Shown here: positions 15,601-31,340 of the stretch, one piece after another | Layout: the number at the start of each line of letters is the position of its first letter | Position numbering within the stretch: position 1 is the first letter of the stretch | From: Isoperla grammatica | Taxonomy: Eukaryota > Arthropoda > Insecta > Plecoptera > Perlodidae | Direction of reading: 5' to 3' | DNA: 64,000 nt | Assembly: GCA_945910005.1 (NCBI GenBank) | Contig: OX246743.1 | Span: 48,173,637-48,237,636, forward strand | Translations under genes and position numbers: made by a program | The notes under the pieces: model-generated | Databases searched by the model: none | What the model was told of the DNA's origin: nothing | Seen by the model: the letters and a program-made list of their open reading frames with translations, nothing else

Positions 15601-17130
15601 TTGGGTAGCCCACTATTGGACTATATCATATGTATTCTATATCTGCAACAGGATCGAGGTCCCTCCTAGACCCGTATCAAGTATATGTTGGGTAGCCCAC
15701 TATTGGACTATGTTATATGTATTCTATATCTGCAACAGGATCGAGGTCCCTTCTAGACCCGTATCAAGTATATGTTGGGTAGCCCACAATTGGACTATGT
15801 TATATGTATTCTATATCTGCAACAGGATCGAGGTCCCTTCTAGACCCGTATCAAGTATATGTTGGGTAGCCCACTATTAGACTATGTTATATGTATTCTA
15901 TATCTGCAATAGGATCGAGGTCCCTTCTAGACCCGTATCAAGTATATGTTGGGTAGCCCACTATTGGACTATGTTATATGTATTCTATATCTGCAACAGG
16001 ATCGAGGTCCCTTCTAGACCCGTATCAAGTATATGCTGGGTAGCCCACTATTGGACTATGTTATATGTATTCTATATCTGCAACAGGATCGAGGTCCCTT
16101 CTAGACCCGTATCAAGTATATGTTAAGTAGCCCACTATTGGACTATGTTATATGTATTCTATATCTGCAACAGGATCGAGGTCCCTTCTAGACCCGTATC
16201 AAGTATATGTTGGGTAGCCCACTATTGGACTATGTTATATGTATTCTATATCTGCAACAGGATCGAGGTCCCTCCTAGACCCGTATCAAGTATATGTTGG
16301 GTAGCCCACTATTGGACTATGTTATATGTATTCTATATCTGCAACAGGATCGAGGTCCCTTCTAGACCCGTATCAAGTATATGTTGGGTAGCCCACTATT
16401 GGACTATGTTATATGTATTCTATATCTGCAACAGGATCGAGGTCCCTTCTAGTCCCGTATCAAGTATATGTTGGGTAGCCCACTATTGGTTTATGTTATA
16501 TGTATTCTATATCTGCAACAGGATCGAGGTCCTTTCTAGACCCGTATCAAGTATATGTTGGGTAGCCCACTATTGGACTATGTTATATGTATTCTATATC
16601 TGCAACAGGATCGAGGTCCCTCCTAGACCCGTATCAAGTATATGTTGGGTAGCCCACTATTGGACTATGTTATATGTATTCTATATCTGCAACAGGATCG
16701 AGGTCCCTTCTAGTCCCGTATCAAGTATATGTTGGGTAGCCCACTATTGGACTATGTTATATGTATTCTATATCTGCAACAGGATCGAGGTCCCTCCTAG
16801 ACCCGTATCAAGTATATGTTGGGTAGCCCACTATTGGACTATGTTATATGTATTCTATATCTGCAACAGGATCGAGGTCCCTTCTAGACCCGTATCAAGT
16901 ATATGTTGGGTAGCCCACTATTGGACTATGTTATATGTATTCTATATCTGCAATAGGATCGAGGTCCTTTCTAGACCCGTATCAAGTAAATGTTGGGTAG
17001 CCCACTATTTGACTATGTTATATGTATTCTATATCTGCAAAAGGATCGAGGTCCTTTCTAGACCCGTATCAAGTATATGTTGGGTAGCCCACTATTGGAC
17101 TATGTTATATGTATTCTATATCTGCAACAG
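9700..17130 (+). repeat. 87-bp array, block E copy 1
   Basis: This block is defined by its own markers: TATATAATGGG units (near 10,290, 12,637 and 14,203), TATCTCCAACA units, CAACTGGATCG units, GACTATATCATATG units, TATTAGACTATG units (near 10,832 and 15,877) and TATGTTAAGTAG units (near 11,075 and 16,121). From 10,316 the same order recurs at +28,004/28,005 (copy 2), +32,702 (copy 3) and +38,527, falling to +38,440 (copy 4). It contains internal sub-repeats of similar unit strings, so it is itself composite. The left edge is approximate. Confidence 0.82.
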
Positions 17131-17134
17131 GATC

Positions 17135-20100
17135 GAGGTCCCTTCTAGACCCGTATCAAGTATATGTTGGGTAGCCCACTATTGGACTATGTTATATGTA
17201 TTCTATATCTGCAATAGGATCGAGGTCCTTTCTAGACCCGTATCAAGTATATGTTGGGTAGCCCACTATTGGACTATGTTATATGTATTCTATATCTGCA
17301 ACAGGATCGAGGTCCCTTCTAGACCCGTATCAAGTATATGTTGGGTAGCCCACTATTGGACTATGTTATATGTATTCTATATCTGCAATAGGATCGAGGT
17401 CCTTTCTAGACCCGTATAAAGTATATGTTGGGAAGCCCACTATTGGACTATGTTATATGTATTCTATATCTGCAACAGGATCGAGGTCCCTTCTAGACCC
17501 GTATCAAGTATATGTTGGGTAGCCCACTATTGGTCTATGTTATATGTATTCTATATCTGCAACAGGATCGAGGTCCCTTCTAGACCCGTATCAAGTATAT
17601 GTTGGGTAGCCCACTATTGGACTATGTTATATGTATTCTATATCTGCAACAGGATCGAGGTCCCTTCTAGACCCGTATCAAGTATATGTTGGGTAGCCCA
17701 CTATTGGACTATGTTATATGTATTCTTTATCTGCAACAGGATCGAGGTCCCTCCTAGACCCGTATCAAGTATATGTTGGGTAGCCCACTATTGGACTATG
17801 TTATATGTATTCTATATCTGCAACAGGATTGAGGTCCCTCCTAGACCCGTATCAAGTATATGTTGGGTAGCCCTTATTGGACTATATCATATGTATTCTA
17901 TATCTGCAACAGGATCGAGGTCCCTCCTAGACCCGTATCAAGTATATGTTGGGTAGCCCACTATTGGACTATGTTATATGTATTCTATATCTGCAACAGG
18001 ATCGAGGTCCCTTCTAGACCCGTATCAAGTATATGTTGGGTAGCCCACTATTGGACTATGTTATATGTATTCTATATCTGCAACAGGATCGAGGTCCCTC
18101 CTAGACCCGTATCAAGTATATGTTGGGTAGCCCACTATTGGACTATGTTATATGTATTCTATATCTGCAACAGGATCGAGGTCCCTTCTGGACCCGCATC
18201 AAGTATATGTTGGGTAGCCCACTATTGGACTATGTTATATGTATTCTATATCTGCAACAGGATCGAGGTCCCTTCTAGACCCGTATCAAGTATATGTTGG
18301 GTAGCCCACTATTGGACTATGTTATATGTATTCTATATCTGCAACAGGATCGAGGTCCCTGCTAGACCCGTATCAAGTATATGTTGGGTAGCCCACTATT
18401 GGACTATGTTATATGTATTCTCTATCTGCAACAGGATCGAGGTCCTTTCTAGACCCGTATCAAGTATATGTTGGGTAGCCCACTATTGGACTATGTTATA
18501 TGTATTCTATATCTGCAACAGGATCGAGGTCCCTTCTAGTCCCGTATCAAGTATATGTTGGGTAGCCCACTATTGGACTATGTTATATGTATTCTATATC
18601 TGCAACAGGATCGAGGTCCCTGCTAGACCCGTATCAAGTATATGTTGGGTAGCCCACTATTGGACTATGTTATATGTATTCTATATCTGCAACAGGATCG
18701 AGGTCCCTTCTAGACCCGTATCAAGTATATGTTGGGTAGCCCACTATTGGACTATGTTATATGTATTCTATATCTGACACAGGATCGAGGTGCCTTCTAG
18801 ACCCGTATCAAGTATATGTTGGGTAGCCCACTATTGGACTATGTTATATGTATTCTATATCTGCAACAGGATCGAGGTCCCTTCTAGACCCGTATCAAGT
18901 ATATGTTGGGTAGCCCACTATTGGACTATGTTATATGTATTCTATATCTGCAACAGGATCGAGGTCCCTTCTAGACCCGTATCAAGTATATGTTGGGTAG
19001 CCCACTATTGGACTATGTTATATGTATTCTATATCTGCAACAGGATCGAGGTCCCTGCTAGACCCGTATCAAGTATATGTTGGGTAGCCCACTATTGGAC
19101 TATGTTATATGTATTCTATATCTGCAACAGGATCGAGGTCCCTTCTAGACCCGTATCAAGTATATGTTGGATAGCCCACTATTGGACTATGTTATATGTA
19201 TTCTATATCTGCAACAGGATCGAGGTCCCTTCTAGACCCGTATCAAGTATATGTTGGGTAGCCCACTATTGGACAATGTTATATGTATTCTATATCTGCA
19301 ACAGGATCGAGGTCCCTTCTAGACCCGTATCAAGTATATGTTGGGTAGCCCACTATTGGACTATGTTATATGTATTCTATATCTGCAACAGGATCGAGGT
19401 CCCTTCTAGACCCGTATCAAGTATATGTTGGGTAGCCCACTATTGGACTATGTTATATGTATTCTATATCTGCAACAGGATCGAGGTCCCTTCTAGACCC
19501 GTATCAAGTATATGTTGGGTAGCCCACTATTGGACTATGTTATATGTATTCTATATCTGCAACAGGATCGAGGTCCCTTCTAGACCCGTATCAAGTATAT
19601 GTTGGGTAGCCCACTATTGGACTATGTTATATGTATTCTATATCTGCAACAGGATCGAGGTCCCTGCTAGACCCGTATCAAGTATATGTTGGGTAGCCCA
19701 CTATTGGACTATGTTATATGTATTCTATATCTGCAACAGGATCGAGGTCCCTCCTAGACCCGTATCAAGTATATGTTGGGTAGCCCACTATTGGACTATG
19801 TTATATGTATTCTATATCTGCAACAGGATCGAGGTCCCTTCTAGACCCGTATCATGTTTATGTTGGGTAGCCCACTATTGGACTATGTTATATGTATTCT
19901 ATATCTGCAACAGGATCGAGGTCCTTTCTAGACCCGTATCAAGTATATGTTGGGTAGCCCACTATTGGACTATGTTATATGTATTCTATATCTGCAACAG
20001 GATCGAGGTCCCTCCTAGACCCGTATCAAGTATATGTTGGGTAGCCCACTATTGGACAATGTTATATGTATTCTATATCTGCAACAGGATCGAGGTCCCT

Positions 20101-23100
20101 TCTAGACCCGTATCAAGTATATGGTGGGTAGCCCACTATTGGACTATGTTATATGTATTCTATATCTGCAACAGGATCGAGGTCCCTTCTAGTCCCGTAT
20201 CAAGTATATGTTGGGTAGCCCACTATTGGACTATGTTATATGTATTCTATATCTGCAACAGGATCGAGGTCCTTTCAAGACCCGTATCAAGTATATTTTG
20301 GGTAGCCCACTATTGGACTATGTTATATGTATTCTATATCTGCAACAGGATCGAGGTCCCTCCTAGACCCGTATCAAGTATATGTTGGGTAGCCCACTAT
20401 TGGACTATGTTATATGTATTCTATATCTGCAACAGGATCGAGGTCCCTTCTAGTCCCGTATCAAGTATATGTTGGGTAGCCCACTATTGGACTATGTTAT
20501 ATGTATTCTATATCTGCAACAGGATCGAGGTCCCTCCTAGACCCGTATCAAGTATATGTTGGGTAGCCCACTATTGGACTATGTTATATGTATTCTATAT
20601 CTGCAACAGGATCGAGGTCCCTTCTAGACCCGTATCAAGTATATGTTGGGTAGCCCACTATTGGACTATGTTATATGTATTCTATATCTGCAATAGGATC
20701 GAGGTCCTTTCTAGACCCGTATCAAGTATATGTTGGGTAGCCCACTATTGGACTATGTTATATGTATTCTATATCTGCAACAGGATCGAGGTCCTTTCTA
20801 GACCCGTATCAAGTATATGTTGGGTAGCCCACTATTGGACTATGTTATATGTATTCTATATCTGCAACAGGATCGAGGTCCTTTCTAGACCCGTATCAAG
20901 TATATGTTGGGTAGCCCACTATTGGACTATGTTATATGTATTCTATATCTGCAACAGGATCGAGGTCCCTTCTAGACCCGTATCAAGTATATGTTGGGTA
21001 GCCCACTATTGGACTATGTTATTTGTATTCTATATCTGCAATAGGATCGAGGTCCTTTCTAGACCCGTATCAAGTATATGTTGGGTAGCCCACTATTGGA
21101 CTATGTTATATGAATTCTATATCTGCAACAGGATCGAGGTCCCTTCTAGACCCGTATCAAGTATATGTTGGGTAGCCCACTATTGGACTATGTTATATGT
21201 ATTCTATATCTGCAACAGGATCGAGGTCCCTTCTAGACCCGTATCAAGTATATGTTGGGTAGCCCACTATTGGACTATGTTATATGTATTCTATAACTGC
21301 AATAGGATCGAGGTCCTTTCTAGACCCGTATCAAGTATATGTTGGGTAGCCCACTATTGGACTATGTTATATGTATTCTATATCTGCAACAGGATCGAGG
21401 TCCCTTCTAGACCCGTATCAAGTATATGTTGGGTAGCCCACTATTGGTCTATGTTATATGTATTCTATATCTGCAACAGGATCGAGGTCCCTTCTAGACC
21501 CGTATCAAGTATATGTTGGGTAGCCCACTATTGGACTATGTTATATGTATTCTATATCTGCAACAGGATCGAGGTCCCTTCTAGACCCGTATCAAGTATA
21601 TGTTGGGTAGCCCACTATTGGACTATGTTATATGTATTCTATATCTGCAACAGGATCGAGGTCCCTCCTAGACCCGTATCAAGTATATGTTGGGTAGCCC
21701 ACTATTGGACTATGTTATATGTATTCTATATCTGCAACAGGATCGAGGTCCCTTCTAGACCCGTATCAAGTATATGTTGGGTAGCCCTTATTGGACTATA
21801 TCATTAGTATTCTATATCTGCAACAGGATCGAGGTCCCTCCTAGACCCGTATCAAGTATATGTTGGGTAGCCCACTATTGGACTATGTTATATGTATTCT
21901 ATATCTGCAACAGGATCGAGGTCCCTTCTAGACCCGTATCAAGTATATGTTGGGTAGCCCACTATTGGACTATGTTATATGTATTCTATATCTGCAACAG
22001 GATCGAGGTCCCTCCTAGACCCGTATCAAGTATATGTTGGGTAGCCCACTATTGGACTATGTTATATGTATTCTATATCTGCAACAGGATCGAGGTTCCT
22101 TCTAGACCCGTATCAAGTATATGTTGGGTAGCCCACTATTGGACTATGTTATATGTATTCTATATCTGCAACAGGATCGAGGTCCCTTCTAGTCCCGTAT
22201 CAAGTATATGTTGGGTAGCCCACTATTGGACTATGTTATATGTATTCTATATCTGCAACAGGATCGAGGTCCCTTCTAGTCCCGTATAAAGTATATGTTG
22301 GGTAGCCCACTATTGGACTTTGTTATATGTATTCTATATCTGCAACAGGATCGAGGTCCCTTCTACCCCGTATCAAGTATATGTTGGGTAGCCTACTATT
22401 GGACTATGTTATATGTATTCTATATCTGCAACAGGATCGAGGTCCCTTCTAGTCCCGTATCAAGTATATGTTGGGTAGCCCACTATTGGACTATGTTATA
22501 TGTATTCTATATCTGCAACAGGATCGAGGTCCCTTCTACCCCGTATCAAGTATATGTTGGGTAGCCCACTATTGGACTATGTTATATGTATTCTATATCT
22601 GCAACAGGATCGAGGTCCCTTCTAGACCCGTATCAAGTATATGTTGGGTAGCCCACTATTGGACTATGTTATATGTATTCTATATCTGCAACAGGATCGA
22701 GGTCCCTTCTAGACCCGTATCAAGTATATGTTGGGTAGCCCACTTTTGGACTATGTTATATGTATTCTATATCTGCAACAGGATCGAGGTCCCTTCTAGA
22801 CCCGTATCAAGTATATGTTGGGTAGCCCACTATTGGACTATGTTATATGTATTCTATATCTGCAACAGGATCGAGGTCCCTTCTAGACCCGTATCAAGTA
22901 TATGTTGGGTAGCCCACTATTGGACTATGTTATATGTATTTTATATCTGCAACAGGATCGAGGTCCCTCCTAGACCCGTATCAAGTATATGTTGGGTAGC
23001 CCACTATTGGACTATGTTATATGTATTCTATATCTGCAACAGGATCAAGGTCCCTTCTAGACCCGTATCAAGTATATGTTGGGTAGCCCACTATTGGACT

Positions 23101-26100
23101 ATGTTTTATGTATTCTATATCTGCAACAGGATCGAGGTCCCTTCTAGACCCGTATCAAGTATATGTTGGGTAGCCCACTATTGGACTATGTTATATGTAT
23201 TCTATATCTGCAACAGGATCGAGGTCCCTTCTAGACCCGTATCAAGTATATGTTGGGTAGCCCACTATTGGACTATGTTATATGTATTCTATATCTGCAA
23301 CAGGATCGAGGTCCCTTCTAGACCCGTATCAAGTATATGTTGGGTAGCCCACTATTGGACTATGTTATATGTATTCTATATCTGCAACAGGATCGAGGTC
23401 CTTTCTAGACCCGTATCAAGTATATGTTGGGTAGCCCACTATTGGACTATGTTATATGTACTCTATATCTGCAACAGGATCGAGGTCCCTTCTAGACCCG
23501 TATCAAGTATATGCTGGGTAGCCCACTATTGGACTATGTTATATGTATTCTATATCTGCAACAGGATCGAGGTCCCTTCTAGTCCCGTACCAAGTATATG
23601 TTGGGTAGTCCACAATTGGACTATGTTATATGTATTCTATATCTGCAACAGGATCGAGGTCCCTTCTAGACCCGTATCAAGTATATGTTGGGTAGCCCAC
23701 TATTGGACTATGTTATATGTATTCTATATCTGCAACAGGATCGAGGTCCCTTCTAGACCCGTATCAAGTATATGTTGGGTAGCCCACTATTAGACTATGT
23801 TATATGTATTCTATATCTGCAACAGGATCGAGGTCCCTTCTAGACCCGTATCAAGTATATGTTGGGTAGCCCACTTTTGGACTATATTATATGTATTCTA
23901 TATCTGCAACAGGATCGAGGTCCCTTCTAGACCCGTATCAAGTATATGTTGGGTAGCCCACTATTGGACTATGTTATATGTATTCTATATCTGCAACAGG
24001 ATCGAGGTCCCTTCTAGACCCGTATCAAGTATATGTTGGGTAGCCCACTATTGGACTATGTTATATGTATTCTATATCTGCAACAGGATCGAGGTCCCTT
24101 CTAGACCCGTATCAAGTATATGTTGGGTAGCCTACTATTGGACTATGTTATATGTATTCTATATCTGCAACAGGATCGAGGTCCCTTCTAGACCCGTATC
24201 AAGTATATGTTGGGTAGCCCACTTTTGGACTATGTTATATGTATTCTATATCTGCAACAGGATCGAGGTCCCTTCTAGACCCGTATCAAGTATATGTTGG
24301 GTAGCCCACTATTGGACTATGTTATATGTATTCTATATCTGCAACAGGATCGAGGTCCCTTCTAGACCCGTATCAAGTATATGTTGGGTAGCCCACTATT
24401 GGACTATGTTATATGTATTCTATATCTGCAACAGGATCGAGGTCCCTTCTAGACCCGTATCAAGTATATGTTGGGTAGCCCACTATTGGACTATGTTATA
24501 TGTATTCTATATCTGCAACAGGATCGAGGTCCCTTCTAGACCCGTATCAAGTATATGGTGGGTAGCCCACTATTGGACTATGTTATAAGTATTCTATATC
24601 TGCAACAGGATCGAGGTCCCTTCTAGACCCGTATCAAGTATATGTTGGGTAGCCCACTATTGGACTATGTTATATGTATTCTATATCTGCAACAGGATCG
24701 AGGTCCCTGCTAGACCCGTATCAAGTATATGTTGGGTAGCCTACTATTGGACTATGTTATATGTATTCTATATCTGCAACAGGATCGAGGTCTCTGCTAG
24801 ACCCGTATCAAGTATATGTTGGGTAGCCCACTATTGGACTCTGTTATATGTATTCTATATCTGCAACAGGATCGAGGTCCCTCCTAGACCCGTATCAAGT
24901 ATATGTTGGGTAGCCCTTATTGGACTTTGTTATATGTATTCTATATCTGCAACAGGATCGAGGTCCCTTCTAGACCCGTATCAAGTATATGTTGGGTAGC
25001 CCACTATTGGACTATGTTATATGTATTCTATATCTGCAACAGGATCGAGGTCCCTCCTAGACCCGTATCAAGTATATGTTGGGTAGCCCACTATTGGACT
25101 ATGTTATATGTATTCTATATCTGCAACAGGATCGAGGTCCCTTCTAGACCCGTATCAAGTATATGTTGGGTAGCCCACTATTGGACTATGTTATATGTAT
25201 TCTATATCTGCAACAGGATCGAGGTCCCTTCTAGTCCCGTATCAAGAATATGTTGGGTAGCCCACTTTTGGACTATGTTATATGTATTCTATATCTGCAA
25301 CAGGATCGAGGTCCCTTCTAGTCACGTATCAAGTATATGTTGGGTAGCCCACTATTGGACTATGTTATATGTATTCTATATCTGCAACAGGATCGAGGTC
25401 CCTTCTAGACCCGTATCAAGTATATGTTGGGTAGCCCACTATTGGACTATGTTATATGTATTCTATATCTGCAACAGGATCGAGGACCCTCCTAGACCCG
25501 TATCAAGTATATGTTGGGTAGCCCACTATTGGACTATGTTATATGTATTCTATATCTGCAACAGGATCGAGGTCCCTTCTAGACCCGTATCAAGTTTATG
25601 TTGGGTAGCCCACTATTGGACTATGTTATATGTATTCTATATCTGCAACAGGATCGAGGTCCCTTCTAGTCCCGTATCAAGTATATGTTGGGTAGCCCAC
25701 TATTGGACTATGTTATATGTATTCTATATCTGCAACAGGATCGAGGTCTCTTCTAGACCCGTATCAAGTATATGTTGGGTAGCCCACTATTGGACTATGT
25801 TATATGTATTCTATATCTGCAACAGGATCGAGGTCCCTTCTAGACCCGTATCAAGTATATGTTGGGTAGCTCACTATTGGACTATGTTATATGTATTCTA
25901 TATCTGCAACAGGATCGAGGTCCCTTCTAGTCCCGTATCAAGTATATGTTGGGTAGCCCACTATTGGACTATGTTATATGTATTCTATATCTGCAACAGG
26001 ATCGAGGTCCTTTCTAGACCCGTATCAAGTATATGTTGGGTAGCCCACTATTGGACTATGTTATATGTATTCTATATCTGCAACAGGATTGAGGTCCCTT

Positions 26101-26340
26101 CTAGACCCGTATCAAGTATATGTTGGGTAGCCCACTATTGGACTATGTTATATGTATTCTATATCTGCAACAGGATCGAGGTCCCTTCTAGACCCGTATC
26201 AAGTATATGTTGGGTAGCCCACTTTTGGACTATGTTATATGTATTCTATATCTGCAACAGGATCGAGGTCCCTTCTAGACCCGTATCAAGTATATGTTGG
26301 GTAGCCCACTATTGGACTATGTTATATGTATTCTATATCT
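17135..26340 (+). repeat. 87-bp array, block A copy 2
   Basis: This repeats the marker order of the window start. Positions 17,189-20,300 match copy 1 at an offset of exactly 17,134. From about 21,000 the offset is 16,438, a loss of eight units. That net loss is explained by the nine-unit duplication private to copy 1 and one extra CCTTTCTAGACC unit here. The GAATTC marker is at 21,112-21,117 and the paired CTTCTACCCCG units lie near 22,361 and 22,534. After about 24,900 the match becomes patchy. Confidence 0.85.
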
Positions 26341-29300
26341 GCAACAGGATCGAGGTCCCTCCTAGACCCGTATCAAGTATATGTTGGGTAGCCCACTATT
26401 GGACTATGTTATATGTATTCTATATCTGCAACAGGATCGAGGTCCCTCCTAGACCCGTATCAAGTATATGTTGGGTAGCTCACTATTGGACTATGTTATA
26501 TGTATTCTATATCTGCAACAGGATCGAGGTCCCTCCTAGACCCGTATCAAGTATATGTTGGGTTACCTACTATTGGACTATGTTATATGTATTCTATATC
26601 TGCAACAGGATCGAGGTCCCTTCTAGACCCGTATCAAGTATATGTTGGGTAGCCCACTATTGGACTATGTTATATGTATTCTATATCTGCAACAGGATCG
26701 AGGTCCCTCCTAGACCCGTATCAAGTATATGTTGGGTAGCCCACTATTGGACTATGTTATATGTATTCTATATCTGCAACAGGATCGAGGTCCCTTCTAG
26801 ACCCGTATACAGTATATGTTGGGTAGCCCACTATTGGACTATATCATATGTATTCTATATCTGCAACAGGATCGAGGTCCCTTCTAGACCCGTATCAAGT
26901 ATATGTTGGGTAGCCCACTATTGGACTATGTTATATGTATTCTATATCTGCAACAGGATCGAGGTCCCTCCTAGACCCGTATCAAGTATATGTTGGGTAG
27001 CCCACTTTTGGACTATGTTATATGTATTCTATATCTGCAACAGGATCGAGGTCCCTTCTAGACCCGTATCAAGTATATGTTGGGTAGCCCACTATTGGAC
27101 TATGTTATATGTATTCTATATCTGCAACAGGATCGAGGTCCCTCCTAGACCCGTATCAAGTATATGTTGGGTAGCCCACTATTGGACTATGTTATATGTA
27201 TTCTATATCTGCAACAGGATCGAGGTCCCTCCTAGACCCGTATCAAGTATATGTTGGGTAGCTCACTATTGGACTATGTTATATGTATTCTATATCTGCA
27301 ACAGGATCGAGGTCCCTCCTAGACCCGTATCAAGTATATGTTGGGTTACCTACTATTGGACTATGTTATATGTATTCTATATCTGCAACAGGATCGAGGT
27401 CCCTTCTAGACCCGTATCAAGTATATGTTGGGTAGCCCACTATTGGACTATGTTATATGTATTCTATATCTGCAACAGGATCGAGGTCCCTTCTAGACCC
27501 GTATCAAGTATATGTTGGGTAGCCCACTATTGGACTATGTTATATGTATTCTATATCTGCAACAGGATCGAGGTCCCTGCTAGACCCGTATCAAGTATAT
27601 GTTGGGTAGCCCACTATTGGACTATGTTATATGTATTCTATATCTGCAACAGGATCGAGGTCCCTCCTAGACCCGTATCAAGTATATGTTGGGTAGCCCA
27701 CTATTGGACTATGTTATATGTATTCTATATCTGCAACAGGATCGAGGTCCCTTCTAGACCCGTATCATGTTTATGTTGGGTAGCCCACTATTGGACTATG
27801 TTATATGTATTCTATATCTGCAACAGGATCGAGGTCCCTTCTAGACCCGTATCAAGTATATGTTGGGTAGCCCACTATTGGACTATGTTATATGTATTCT
27901 ATATCTGCAACAGGATCGAGGTCCCTTCTAGACCCGTATCAAGTATATGGTGGGTAGCCCACTATTGGACTATGTTATAAGTATTCTATATCTGCAACAG
28001 GATCGAGGTCCCTTCTAGACCCGTATCAAGTATATGTTGGGTAGCCCACTATTGGACTATGTTATATGTATTCTATATCTGCAACAGGATCGAGGTCCCT
28101 GCTAGACCCGTATCAAGTATATGTTGGGTAGCCTACTATTGGACTATGTTATATGTATTCTATATCTGCAACAGGATCGAGGTCTCTGCTAGACCCGTAT
28201 CAAGTATATGTTGGGTAGCCCACTATTGGACTCTGTTATATGTATTCTATATCTGCAACAGGATCGAGGTCCCTCCTAGACCCGTATCAAGTATATGTTG
28301 GGTAGCCCTTATTGGACTTTGTTATATGTATTCTATATCTGCAACAGGATCGAGGTCCCTTCTAGACCCGTATCAAGTATATGTTGGGTAGCCCACTATT
28401 GGACTATGTTATATGTATTCTATATCTGCAACAGGATCGAGGTCCCTCCTAGACCCGTATCAAGTATATGTTGGGTAGCCCACTATTGGACTATGTTATA
28501 TGTATTCTATATCTGCAACAGGATCGAGGTCCCTTCTAGACCCGTATCAAGTATATGTTGGGTAGCCCACTATTGGACTATGTTATATGTATTCTATATC
28601 TGCAACAGGATCGAGGTCCCTTCTAGTCCCGTATCAAGAATATGTTGGGTAGCCCACTTTTGGACTATGTTATATGTATTCTATATCTGCAACAGGATCG
28701 AGGTCCCTTCTAGTCCCGTATCAAGTATATGTTGGGTAGCCCACTATTGGACTATGTTATATGTATTCTATATCTGCAACAGGATCGAGGTCCCTTCTAG
28801 ACCCGTATCAAGTATATGTTGGGTAGCCCACTATTGGACTATGTTATATGTATTCTATATCTGCAACAGGATCGAGGACCCTCCTAGACCCGTATCAAGT
28901 ATATGTTGGGTAGCCCACTATTGGACTATGTTATATGTATTCTATATCTGCAACAGGATCGAGGTCCCTTCTAGACCCGTATCAAGTTTATGTTGGGTAG
29001 CCCACTATTGGACTATGTTATATGTATTCTATATCTGCAACAGGATCGAGGTCCCTTCTAGTCCCGTATCAAGTATATGTTGGGTAGCCCACTATTGGAC
29101 TATGTTATATGTATTCTATATCTGCAACAGGATCGAGGTCTCTTCTAGACCCGTATCAAGTATATGTTGGGTAGCCCACTATTGGACTATGTTATATGTA
29201 TTCTATATCTGCAACAGGATCGAGGTCCCTTCTAGACCCGTATCAAGTATATGTTGGGTAGCTCACTATTGGACTATGTTATATGTATTCTATATCTGCA

Positions 29301-31340
29301 ACAGGATCGAGGTCCCTTCTAGTCCCGTATCAAGTATATGTTGGGTAGCCCACTATTGGACTATGTTATATGTATTCTATATCTGCAACAGGATCGAGGT
29401 CCTTTCTAGACCCGTATCAAGTATATGTTGGGTAGCCCACTATTGGACTATGTTATATGTATTCTATATCTGCAACAGGATTGAGGTCCCTTCTAGACCC
29501 GTATCAAGTATATGTTGGGTAGCCCACTATTGGACTATGTTATATGTATTCTATATCTGCAACAGGATCGAGGTCCCTTCTAGACCCGTATCAAGTATAT
29601 GTTGGGTAGCCCACTTTTGGACTATGTTATATGTATTCTATATCTGCAACAGGATCGAGGTCCCTTCTAGACCCGTATCAAGTATATGTTGGGTAGCCCA
29701 CTATTGGACTATGTTATATGTATTCTATATCTGCAACAGGATCGAGGTCCCTCCTAGACCCGTATCAAGTATATGTTGGGTAGCCCACTATTGGACTATG
29801 TTATATGTATTCTATATCTGCAACAGGATCGAGGTCCCTCCTAGACCCGTATCAAGTATATGTTGGGTAGCTCACTATTGGACTATGTTATATGTATTCT
29901 ATATCTGCAACAGGATCGAGGTCCCTCCTAGACCCGTATCAAGTATATGTTGGGTTACCTACTATTGGACTATGTTATATGTATTCTATATCTGCAACAG
30001 GATCGAGGTCCCTTCTAGACCCGTATCAAGTATATGTTGGGTAGCCCACTATTGGACTATGTTATATGTATTCTATATCTGCAACAGGATCGAGGTCCCT
30101 CCTAGACCCGTATCAAGTATATGTTGGGTAGCCCACTATTGGACTATGTTATATGTATTCTATATCTGCAACAGGATCGAGGTCCCTTCTAGACCCGTAT
30201 ACAGTATATGTTGGGTAGCCCACTATTGGACTATATCATATGTATTCTATATCTGCAACAGGATCGAGGTCCCTTCTAGACCCGTATCAAGTATATGTTG
30301 GGTAGCCCACTATTGGACTATGTTATATGTATTCTATATCTGCAACAGGATCGAGGTCCCTCCTAGACCCGTATCAAGTATATGTTGGGTAGCCCACTAT
30401 TGGACTATGTTATATGTATTCTATATCTGCAACAGGATCGAGGTCCCTTCTGGACCCGTATCAAGTATATGTTGGGTAGCCCACTATTGGACTATGTTAT
30501 ATGTATTCTATATCTGCAACAGGATCGAGGTCCCTTCTAGACCCGTATCAAGTATATGTTGGGTAGCCCACTATTGGACTATGTTATATGTATTCTATAT
30601 CTGCAACAGGATCGAGGTCCCTGCTAGACCCGTATCAAGTATATGTTGGGTAGCCCACTATTGGACTATGTTATATGTATTCTATATCTGCAACAGGATC
30701 GAGGTCCTTTCTAGACCCGTATCAAGTATATGTTGGGTAGCCCACTATTGGACTATGTTATATGTATTCTATATCTGCAACAGGATCGAGGTCCCTTCTA
30801 GTCCCGTATCAAGTATATGTTGGGTAGCCCACTATTGGACTATGTTATATGTATTCTATATCTGCAACAGGATCGAGGTCCCTGCTAGACCCGTATCAAG
30901 TATATGTTGGGTAGCCCACTATTGGACTATGTTATATGTATTCTATATCTGCAACAGGATCGAGGTCCCTTCTAGACCCGTATCAAGTGTATGTTGGGTA
31001 GCCCACTATTGGACTATGTTATATGTATTCTATATCTGACACAGGATCGAGGTGCCTTCTAGACCCGTATCAAGTATATGTTGGGTAGCCCACTATTGGA
31101 CTATGTTATATGTATTCTATATCTGCAACAGGATCGAGGTCCCTTCTAGACCCGTATCAAGTATATGTTGGGTAGCCCACTATTGGACTATGTTATATGT
31201 ATTCTATATCTGCAACAGGATCGAGGTCCCTGCTAGACCCGTATCAAGTATATGTTGGGTAGCCCACTATTGGACTATGTTTAATGTATTCTATATCTGC
31301 AACAGGATCGAGGTCCCTTCTAGACCCGTATCAAGTATAT
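24560..31340 (+). repeat. 3,392-bp tandem duplication within the 87-bp array (block B, two copies)
   Basis: Markers in roughly 24,560-26,900 recur at +3,392: TTATAAGTATTC near 24,583 and 27,975, the GTAGCCCTTATTGG unit near 24,908 and 28,300, CGAGGACCC near 25,483 and 28,875, and GTTTATGTTGGG near 25,594 and 28,986. The offset equals 39 units minus the single base missing from the short unit. The two copies diverge after about 26,950 and 30,340, where the second runs into block A copy 3. One visible difference is GTCACGTATC near 25,321 against GTCCCGTATC in the second copy. Confidence 0.85.
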
